A stretch of DNA of 64,000 nt from SG8-40 sp035528435 (lineage in GTDB: Bacteria; Pseudomonadota; Gammaproteobacteria; Burkholderiales; Eutrophovitaceae): assembly GCA_035528435.1 (NCBI GenBank), contig DATKYN010000141.1:13933-77932 (forward strand), written 5' to 3'. The notes under the pieces are model-generated. The model was not told the origin of the DNA and made no database searches. It saw only the letters and a list, made by a program, of their open reading frames with translations. How positions within the stretch are numbered: the stretch's first letter is position 1; each line of letters begins with the position of its first letter. Position numbers and translations under genes: made by a program. Positions 35,677 to 42,144 of this stretch are shown one piece after another.

Positions 35677-36807
35677 ATGGCCAAGCCAGTCAATGCAGTG
35701 GAGTTGACCAAACAGATCGTGCGGATGAACACGATTAACCCGCCAGGAGACGAAGAGGCATGTGCCCGTGTTCTGGGATCGTTGCTGGAGTCTGCCGGCT
35801 GCACAGTCGCGTACCACAAGCTTGGTGACAAGCGCGCGAGCCTGGTTGCCCGTATCGGAGGCAGCAGTGACAAGGCGCCTCTGTGTCTGACCGGGCATAT
35901 CGACACGGTACCGTTAGGCGCAGCCCCCTGGAGCAAGGATCCCTTTGCTGGCGAAACCGCTGATGGCCGGTTGTATGGTCGCGGTACCAGTGACATGAAG
36001 TGTGGCGTAGCGGCTTTCGTAGCGGCAACAGTCTCACTCGCGGCGAAGCTCGAGCGTTCACCCGGTCTCGAGCTGGTCATTACAGCCGGCGAGGAAGTCG
36101 GTTGCGAGGGCGCGTTCGATCTGGTTCGTCGTCAAGGTGCGCTCGGCCGCGCAGGAGCAGTGCTGGTAGGTGAGCCGACCTCGAATTTCCCGTACGTTGG
36201 ACACAAGGGCGCGTTCTGGCTGTGCGCAAAAACGCATGGCGTCACCGCCCACGGCTCGATGCCGGAACGCGGCGACAATGCTGTATACAAGGCGGCCCGC
36301 GCCATCACGGCGCTGGAGAATTTCCGGTTCGACAATCCCCCGCACGAGATGATGGGTCAGGCAACGCTTAATGTTGGTACCGTGCGTGGCGGGCTCAATA
36401 TCAACTCGGTTCCGGATGAAGCCGCAATTGAAATCGATATTCGCAGCGTGCCAACATCGCGCCACGATGCCATCCGGAAAGCACTGCAGGAACGATTGGG
36501 CAGCGAGGTTGATCTCGAACCGATTATCGATCTCGAAAGCGTCTACAGTGAACCCGATCACGTTTGGATTCAGAAGCTGTTCGACATTACCCAAACCTAT
36601 CTGGGCGCCCGCCCGGAACCAAAGGTGGCGACGTATTTCACTGACGCTGCGGCACTGACACCCGCATACGGCAATCCGCCGACGGTGATCCTCGGTCCCG
36701 GAGAACCGCAAATGGCGCACCAGACCGACGAATACTGCGTTATCGAACGCGTCGCATCTTCGGTCAGTCTGTATGAACAGGTCATCGCCGACTGGTGTGG
36801 CGTCTGA
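35677..36807 (+). CDS. M20-family amidohydrolase (ArgE/DapE-like)
   Basis: A 376-residue zinc-dependent deacylase. Metal and catalytic motifs are complete: GHIDTVPLG (His ligand and Asp), GRGTSDMKCGVAAFV (bridging Asp) and TAGEEVGCEGA (general base Glu-Glu). The small lid/dimer domain occupies the middle (from VGHKGAFWLCAKTHG). The ATG at 35677 has AAGGGGAG upstream; the frame remains open through livF but that part is out-of-frame livF. M20 enzymes cleave N-acyl bonds such as N-acetylornithine or N-succinyl-diaminopimelate, and some act on dipeptides. Being between a Liv importer and malonate-activating genes suggests an imported N-acyl compound as substrate. Confidence 0.88.
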   Translation: MAKPVNAVELTKQIVRMNTINPPGDEEACARVLGSLLESAGCTVAYHKLGDKRASLVARIGGSSDKAPLCLTGHIDTVPLGAAPWSKDPFAGETADGRLYGRGTSDMKCGVAAFVAATVSLAAKLERSPGLELVITAGEEVGCEGAFDLVRRQGALGRAGAVLVGEPTSNFPYVGHKGAFWLCAKTHGVTAHGSMPERGDNAVYKAARAITALENFRFDNPPHEMMGQATLNVGTVRGGLNINSVPDEAAIEIDIRSVPTSRHDAIRKALQERLGSEVDLEPIIDLESVYSEPDHVWIQKLFDITQTYLGARPEPKVATYFTDAAALTPAYGNPPTVILGPGEPQMAHQTDEYCVIERVASSVSLYEQVIADWCGV

Positions 36808-38005
36808 CGCGTCGTGTGAGTCGTATTCTGCGGTGAAGACAGAAGCCGGATATCAAGCGTTGTTTGATCCGGGCGCGCGACTGGTCGAAACGGCGGGCGC
36901 GCTAACGCTGGTCGAAGGTAAGTGTGATGGGCAGGTGTTGCGCGCCGCATTGACAGATCGAGCAGTTGCGGGAGGATCGTTTGGCGTCGAAGAGAGCGAG
37001 GCGCTTACGAAGCATCTGCTTCGCAGCCACGACGATGGTACGCCCTTTGTTCTGATACTTGATTCGGCCGGCGCGCGGCTGGACGCCGGACTGGCGGGGT
37101 TGGGCGCTTTCCGCCGTCTCTATCGCGCTGCTCTTGATGTTCGCCTTGCCGGTGTTCCGATGGCCGCGCTGCTGGAACGCGACTGTTTCGGCGGGGCCAG
37201 TATGCTGGCAATGCTATGCCCGGTACGAGGCGCAATCCAAAGCGCACGAATCGGCATGTCCGGACCCGGCATCGTTGCAGCACTTTCAGGCGGGCAGGAC
37301 CTTGATGCATACGACCGTGATGCGGTTCGGGCGCTCTTTGGCGCACCGTCGCGAGCGCGGGCCGGTGCGATAGACTTCCTCTTCGATTCGAACACGCCAC
37401 GACACGAAGCGCTGGCCCAGTTGCTTGGGCTTGCCATGAGCAAAAAAGCCGGGCTTGGTGCTCAGCACCAGATACTCGAAAAACGGTTGCGTGAAGCGGG
37501 CATCGAAACCGGTACGCCGGTGCTGGATAACGTGGCCGAATTGTTCCGTCGTGGAATTCCGGTCGGTGCTGCCGAACTCTGGCAACTCTCCGATGCAGTT
37601 CTTTCATGCCAGCCCGGCGAGATCCTCGAGCTGGAAATTGACTGTCCCGGTCAGGCCGCATCGTCGCGCGACGAGTCATTGGTACTGTCCGAATATGTAG
37701 CGCACCTGGCTCTTTGTCTGCGTGAGCGTTATCACTGCGGTGTCGAAATTGTCATGCGTATCGAAGGAGAATCGGCCGGAGGGATCTATGTAGCGTTGGC
37801 GGCCGGTGCACAACGGGTCGAGGCAACGCCGATGGCGAATGTGCGGGTGTTGCCGGCTCGGGCAATAGAAGTCGTTTTGGGAAAGTTCCTGCCCGACGAA
37901 TCACTCGCCGATGCCCTTGTGGCAGGCATTGTCGATTTTATCGTGCCGATTCGCGGATGCAGCGCTGCCGTGCCGGCAGTTCGACTCGGGAGCAGCAATG
38001 AATAA
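36773..38005 (+). CDS. Fused beta-gamma carboxyltransferase, malonate-decarboxylase type (MdcD-MdcE-like)
   Basis: A 410-residue protein built of two crotonase-like carboxyltransferase halves. The first (about 25-230) resembles MdcD, with GGSFGVEESEALTKHLL, LILDSAGARLDAGLAGLG and a SGPGIVAALSGGQDLDAYDRDAVRALFG segment. The second (about 250-400) resembles MdcE, with EIVMRIEGESAGGIYVALAAGAQRVEATP. In known biotin-independent malonate decarboxylase the two halves are separate proteins and act on malonyl-ACP. No MdcA (transferase), MdcC (carrier protein) or MdcB/G/H is present here. The start is uncertain: ATG 36773 overlaps the M20 gene by 35 nt, with GTG 36797 and 36833 as alternatives. It overlaps the following MatB-like gene by 8 nt. 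Likely activity is decarboxylation of a malonyl thioester, perhaps malonyl-CoA. Confidence 0.8.
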   Translation: MNRSSPTGVASDASCESYSAVKTEAGYQALFDPGARLVETAGALTLVEGKCDGQVLRAALTDRAVAGGSFGVEESEALTKHLLRSHDDGTPFVLILDSAGARLDAGLAGLGAFRRLYRAALDVRLAGVPMAALLERDCFGGASMLAMLCPVRGAIQSARIGMSGPGIVAALSGGQDLDAYDRDAVRALFGAPSRARAGAIDFLFDSNTPRHEALAQLLGLAMSKKAGLGAQHQILEKRLREAGIETGTPVLDNVAELFRRGIPVGAAELWQLSDAVLSCQPGEILELEIDCPGQAASSRDESLVLSEYVAHLALCLRERYHCGVEIVMRIEGESAGGIYVALAAGAQRVEATPMANVRVLPARAIEVVLGKFLPDESLADALVAGIVDFIVPIRGCSAAVPAVRLGSSNE

Positions 38006-39500
38006 CAGCAATATGTATCTTGAAATCTCCGGCGTGGTTGAAGCCTATCGGGACCGAATCGCGTTGAGAGCCGGTAACGGCAACGAGTTAAGTTACGGCG
38101 AACTGGATGCCGAGGTCGCCCGATATGCCAATGCCTTATGCGAGACTGGTCTGCGACGCGGAGACCGGGTAGCCGTTCAGCTTCGCAAGAGCATTCCTTC
38201 ACTGTTCGTCTATCTCGCGTGCCTGCGCGCCGGGCTGGTTTATCTTCCCCTGAATACCGCTTACCGTAGTGCCGAACTGGACTATTTTCTGCGCGATGCC
38301 GAACCCGGTTTGATACTGGTCGAAGCAAAGCAACGCACGGCAATGGAAGATCTGGCCAAAGCAACGATTGGTGCAACGGTGATGACTGAGGAAGAGGTGA
38401 CCGGGCTTGCGCAGCGAGCGGCGGGCTCGCACGAACAATTTCCCACCGCGACGTCGGGGCCCGATGACCTTGCGGTGATTATTTACACGTCCGGCACGAC
38501 AGGACGCAGCAAGGGCGCAATGGTTACTCATGACAACCTCGTTTCCAATGCGCGTGCACTGACGCAGCAATGGAAGTTCACCGGTGACGACGTACTACTG
38601 CATGCTCTGCCAATTTTTCATGTTCATGGCCTGTTCGTCGCCAATCATTGCGCGCTGACAACTGGCGCGTGCTTGCTGTGGCATGACCGGTTCGACGCAA
38701 GCGATGTTGCGCGTGATATCAAGCGTTCCACCGTGCTTATGGGAGTTCCGACGTACTACGTGCGTTTACTCGGGGAGCCGGATTTTTCGCGAGAGGCCTG
38801 CTGCAGCATGCGGTTGTTCGTATCCGGATCGGCCCCCTTGCTGGCGGAAACGCATTATCAGTTCGAACAGCGTACTGGACATCGAATCCTTGAACGCTAT
38901 GGTATGTCCGAAGCCGGCATGATCACGTCCAATCCGTATCACGGAGAGCGCCGCGCGGGGACCGTTGGTTTTCCGCTGCCGGGCGTCGATGTCCGAGTAG
39001 CCGACGAAGCGAACAAGCCCGTACCAAACGGTGAAAAGGGCGCAATACAGATCAAGGGCCGCAATGTCTTCAGTGGTTACTGGCGTATGCCTGAGAAAAC
39101 GCGGGAAGAATTTACGCCCGATGGCTGGTTTCGCACCGGCGACATAGGCTTGTTCGATGCTGACGGTTATCTGTCGATTGTTGGCCGGGAGAAAGATCTC
39201 ATCATTACTGGCGGCTATAACGTCTATCCGAAAGAGATCGAACAGGTTATCGATGAATTACCCGGGGTAATTGAATCTGCGGTGATCGGCGTGCCGGACG
39301 CTGACTTCGGCGAGGCGGTGACGGCAGTCGTCGTTGCGACGGCGGGTGCGCAGATCGATCAGGCAACAACCATTAGTGCCCTGAAAACAAAGCTTGCAGG
39401 ATATAAGGTGCCGAAGCACGTTCATATCGTCGAAGCGTTGCCGCGCAACGCGATGGGTAAGGTACAGAAAAAGCTGCTGCGCGAACGTTTCGGTCAGTAA
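37998..39500 (+). CDS. Malonyl-CoA synthetase-like acyl-CoA ligase (MatB family)
   Basis: A 500-residue ANL-superfamily ligase. Adenylate-forming motifs are intact: YTSGTTGRSKGAMVTH, ERYGMSEAGM, the hinge-region GREKDLIITGGYN and the C-terminal catalytic lysine in NAMGKVQKK. The central segment SNPYHGERRAGTVGFPLPGVDV and the short length are typical of MatB, which makes malonyl-CoA or methylmalonyl-CoA from the acid, CoA and ATP. ATG 37998 overlaps the carboxyltransferase end. It is the last gene of the catabolic operon; the convergent TauE gene ends 25 nt further on. Confidence 0.88.
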   Translation: MNNSNMYLEISGVVEAYRDRIALRAGNGNELSYGELDAEVARYANALCETGLRRGDRVAVQLRKSIPSLFVYLACLRAGLVYLPLNTAYRSAELDYFLRDAEPGLILVEAKQRTAMEDLAKATIGATVMTEEEVTGLAQRAAGSHEQFPTATSGPDDLAVIIYTSGTTGRSKGAMVTHDNLVSNARALTQQWKFTGDDVLLHALPIFHVHGLFVANHCALTTGACLLWHDRFDASDVARDIKRSTVLMGVPTYYVRLLGEPDFSREACCSMRLFVSGSAPLLAETHYQFEQRTGHRILERYGMSEAGMITSNPYHGERRAGTVGFPLPGVDVRVADEANKPVPNGEKGAIQIKGRNVFSGYWRMPEKTREEFTPDGWFRTGDIGLFDADGYLSIVGREKDLIITGGYNVYPKEIEQVIDELPGVIESAVIGVPDADFGEAVTAVVVATAGAQIDQATTISALKTKLAGYKVPKHVHIVEALPRNAMGKVQKKLLRERFGQ

Positions 39501-39525
39501 TTTCTACTGTTGGCAAAGCAGAACG

Positions 39526-40326
39526 TCAACCGGAAAAAACGGACCACAGCATTCTCGCCGCGAGCGCAAACAAAATGAGCGCGAAGATCTGTTTCAGGCG
39601 CTCGACCGGCATACTGTGCGCGAGCTGTGCGCCTACCGGAACCGTAATAAAGGTGCCAATCACAATAGAGATCAGGGCTGGCAGATAGATATAGCCCAGA
39701 CTCATTGCTGGCAGGTTCGGTTCCGAAAAGCCGGTGTAGGCGTAACCGGCGGCGCCGGCGAGAGCAATTGGAAAACCGAGTGCCGCCGAGGTGCCAACTG
39801 CGTTGCGCATGGGCACATTGCACATCACCATCAACGGAATGGAAACGACACCGCCGCCAGCGCCCACCAGGCCCGAAATCACGCCGACGATCCCGGAGCC
39901 GGCGGACATTCCTGCCGGACCCGGCAGTCGTCTGCTGGCAGCAGGTTTCCTGCCCACTATCATTTGTGTTGCCGAGTAGGACACGAATACGACGAACACG
40001 ATTGCCAATAAGCGTGAGTCAAGCCAGTCGGCGATGAATGCCCCGAGTAAGGTGCCGACTACGAGGCCGGCTGCCGCCCCGCGAAAAATATCCCAGCGCA
40101 CTGCGCCGCGCATGTAATGCGCTCGAATGCTCGACAACGACGTGAAAACAATCGTCGTCAATGAAGTACCGAGGGCAAGATGCAGGATTCGATCGGCAGG
40201 GAACTCCTGGGCAGAGAACATGAATACCAGCAGGGGTACCAATAACATTCCGCCGCCTATACCAAGCATGCCGGCGAACAAGCCGACGATCAGGCCCAGC
40301 AAGAGATAAACGATCCACCAGTCCAA
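39526..40326 (-). CDS. Sulfite exporter TauE/SafE family permease
   Basis: A 266-residue protein with about eight hydrophobic helices and the family's paired glycine motifs (GLIVGLFAGMLGIGGGMLLVP near the start and ISGLVGAGGGVVSIPLM in the middle). Members export sulfite, sulfonates or other organic anions; TauE exports sulfite. It points toward EVE across a 9-nt gap. The substrate here is unproven; a sulfite dehydrogenase lies about 6 kb downstream. Confidence 0.9.
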   Translation of the reverse strand: MDWWIVYLLLGLIVGLFAGMLGIGGGMLLVPLLVFMFSAQEFPADRILHLALGTSLTTIVFTSLSSIRAHYMRGAVRWDIFRGAAAGLVVGTLLGAFIADWLDSRLLAIVFVVFVSYSATQMIVGRKPAASRRLPGPAGMSAGSGIVGVISGLVGAGGGVVSIPLMVMCNVPMRNAVGTSAALGFPIALAGAAGYAYTGFSEPNLPAMSLGYIYLPALISIVIGTFITVPVGAQLAHSMPVERLKQIFALILFALAARMLWSVFSG

Positions 40327-40335
40327 GCTTTGCCT

Positions 40336-40797
40336 CTAGCTCTCGATGAGTGCCATGATGAACTGCCACTCTTCTTGTGTGACCGGCGTAATGGACAAGC
40401 GATTGCCGCGCTTCAGAATTTGCATGGTCGCAAGCTCAGGGTGCGAGCGCAGTTCCTGGATGCTGACCAGGCGTGTTTTCCGCACCAGCGTGACATTCAC
40501 ATTCAGCCAGCGCGGGTTTTCCCGTGTTGCCTTTGAGTCGAAGTACTCGCTGTTCTTGTCGAACTGCGTTTCGTCGGGATAGGCGTTGCGGGAAATCTTC
40601 ATGAGTCCGGCGATGCCAGGCTGAGGGCAACTCGAGTGGTACAAGAAAACCAGGTCCCCACGCTTCATGTCGTCCCGCATGAAATTACGCGCCTGGTAAT
40701 TACGTACGCCGTTCCATGGTTCCGTTTTTTTCGGCCGTTTGGCCAGATCATCGACACCGAAGACGCTGGGTTCGGATTTCATCAGCCAGTAATGCAT
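40336..40797 (-). CDS. EVE domain protein
   Basis: A 153-residue single-domain EVE protein (PUA-like superfamily) beginning MHYWLMKSEPSVFGVDDL, with VRNYQARNFMR and GDLVFLYHSSC. EVE domains recognise modified bases in DNA or RNA. The frame is open 9 nt further upstream (GTG 40806); ATG 40797 matches the family. In gammaproteobacteria this gene often sits near 6S RNA and zapA, as here. The natural ligand is unknown. Confidence 0.9.
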   Translation of the reverse strand: MHYWLMKSEPSVFGVDDLAKRPKKTEPWNGVRNYQARNFMRDDMKRGDLVFLYHSSCPQPGIAGLMKISRNAYPDETQFDKNSEYFDSKATRENPRWLNVNVTLVRKTRLVSIQELRSHPELATMQILKRGNRLSITPVTQEEWQFIMALIES

Positions 40798-40841
40798 CGT
40801 TAACACCGCAACTCAGTGCCGTCAAAACCAGAGCCGTTAAT

Positions 40842-40866
40842 AAAAAAAGCGGCTCAGCCGCTTTGA
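40842..40866 (-). terminator. Intrinsic terminator after 6S RNA
   Basis: Read on the minus strand, AAAGCGGCT pairs with AGCCGCTTT around a single G, followed by a T-run (40841-40848 on the plus strand is T followed by A7). It closes the zapB-zapA-6S RNA series. Confidence 0.85.
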
Positions 40867-40916
40867 TTACTTTCTTGTGTCGCTCCAACTGATCTTGCCG
40901 GCTGGATGAATAGGGT

Positions 40917-41094
40917 GCCCCCCGCGAATGCCGTCAGACCGATATCCTGAACCGTATGGTTCAAGAGCGGCCACCTTCCGAACGTCTTAGGTACGTCCAT
41001 GTCGGACGCGCACAACAACGTTACTTAAGTCGGCGACCTGACGTAATCACATTGGTTCAGAGAAACAACAGCCTGGACGCACACTGCAGGGGAC
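40917..41094 (-). ncRNA. ssrS: 6S RNA
   Basis: About 178 nt on the minus strand directly after zapA, the standard location. The 3' half contains CTTGAACCA, a 2-nt gap, GGTTCAGG, then GGTCTGACGGCATTC, closely paralleling the E. coli 6S RNA segment CTTGAACCA..GGTTCAAGG and its CGGCATC ending. The ends form a closing stem: CCCCTGC-GTGTGC at the 5' side (41079-41092) pairs with GCATTCGCGGGGG at the 3' side (40919-40931) with one bulge and one mismatch. 6S RNA mimics an open promoter and sequesters sigma70 RNA polymerase in stationary phase. Exact ends are inferred. Confidence 0.85.
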
Positions 41095-41119
41095 ATGGAA
41101 TCACAGGACAACTGTCAAT

Positions 41120-41428
41120 TCAGAACAGTTCATCCTGAGCGGACAGAATCTCATCGATCTTCGTCTGCATTTCAGCCATTCTACGCCGCACTTCGCCGAG
41201 GTCAACGCCATCGACGCGCACTGACAATAGCTCGTGTGCCATATTGAGAGCGGCCATGATGGCGATTCGTTCGACACCAATCACTTTGCCGCTGTCACGG
41301 ATCTCGCGCATCTTGGCATCGAGGTAGCCGACGGCTTTTTGCAGCTCCGGCTGCTCTTCTTCGGTGCACGCGACCCGGAATTGTCGACCGAGTATGGAGA
41401 CGTCCATTCCGGGTGCTTCCTTGCTCAT
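41120..41428 (-). CDS. zapA: Cell division protein ZapA
   Basis: ZapA cross-links FtsZ filaments. The 102-residue protein has the ZapA opening VSILGRQFRVACTEEE and LQKAVGYLDAKMREIRDSG, followed by a C-terminal coiled coil. It overlaps the upstream zapB-like gene by 4 nt and is followed by the 6S RNA gene. Confidence 0.95.
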   Translation of the reverse strand: MSKEAPGMDVSILGRQFRVACTEEEQPELQKAVGYLDAKMREIRDSGKVIGVERIAIMAALNMAHELLSVRVDGVDLGEVRRRMAEMQTKIDEILSAQDELF

Positions 41429-41625
41429 TGTGTGTCTTCCGGAATTTTCTCCACCAGGGCTTCGAGTCGGGTGGTGGCGGTACTGATCTTTTCAGTCAGG
41501 CGCTGGTTCTCATCGCGCGCGGTCGCCAGTTGCTGGCGCAATTGCGAATTGTCCTTGCGCAGCCGCTGGCAGAGTACTGCCAACTGCTGAACTTTATCGT
41601 CGAGGCTGTTGATCTCGGCTTCCAT
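41425..41625 (-). CDS. ZapB-like / TIGR02449 coiled-coil protein
   Basis: A 66-residue, highly charged, entirely coiled-coil protein (MEAEINSLDDKVQQLAVLCQ). Proteins of this type (TIGR02449, related in form to ZapB) precede zapA in many gammaproteobacteria. A role with ZapA at the Z-ring is likely from position and fold, not proven. The only available start codon is 6 nt downstream of a good -10 hexamer (see the leaderless-transcript finding). Confidence 0.85.
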   Translation of the reverse strand: MEAEINSLDDKVQQLAVLCQRLRKDNSQLRQQLATARDENQRLTEKISTATTRLEALVEKIPEDTQ

Positions 41626-41631
41626 GGCATC

Positions 41632-41659
41632 ACTATATTTAAAAGTTCTGAAAAGTCAA
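41632..41659 (-). promoter_or_regulatory. Sigma70 promoter of zapB-zapA-6S RNA
   Basis: On the minus strand TTGACT (41654-41659), a 16-bp spacer and TATAGT (41632-41637) form a strong sigma70 promoter. The start codon of the first gene begins seven bases after the -10, so the mRNA may be leaderless. Confidence 0.72.
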
Positions 41660-41764
41660 CTGCTAACGGTATATATTGAATGTTGTTTAGCATCTTTGGT
41701 GCCAGCCGCCCATGATTAATCGGCAGTCTGTTTTGTAATGACCGTGTACACTGATCGGGTTCCA

Positions 41765-42013
41765 AGGTGCCCTGGATTATTTGTTTGTCAGGGTTAAACG
41801 GGAAATCAGGTGAAATTGGGCTGGATTGGCGGTTTTTTCGCCGCAGATCCGGACGAATCAGTCCTGTGCTGCCCCCGCAACGGTAAGCGAGTGTGGGCGC
41901 GTCATTCTCGGATCTCTTCAATGGATCCGAAGCCACTGTGACAAGTAAGCGTGTTAGCGCTTACTTATTATGGGAAGGCGACGTGTCAAGACTCGCGAGC
42001 CCGGATACCGGCC
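41765..42013 (+). ncRNA. Cobalamin riboswitch
   Basis: The adenosylcobalamin-riboswitch landmarks occur in order: GGTGCCC, ACGGGAAATCAGGTGAAA, the core TGCTGCCCCCGCAACGGTAA, AGCCACTG, and GGGAAGGCG. They are followed by the closing segments (GCGAGCCCGG..CCGGCC). A variable-arm hairpin of 9 perfect base pairs (AAGTAAGCG/CGCTTACTT, 41943-41966) lies between AGCCACTG and GGGAAGGCG. The element lies upstream of a TonB-dependent receptor, so expression should fall when cobalamin is plentiful. Confidence 0.94.
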
Positions 42014-42144
42014 GTGTGAACAGCGACGGAGTTTCCGCGAGGGGCGGTAAACCGGCTGGTTCAATGATGTTTGGCCGCCTACTGCAGAAATCTCCTTGTT
42101 TTTTTGTCACGTACACGGCGGGTGTGCGCATCCGGGAGAGCATC

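Noticed and set aside
41893..42144. Extended N-terminus of the TonB receptor
   Set aside because: It would translate the cobalamin riboswitch; the signal peptide begins at 42145.
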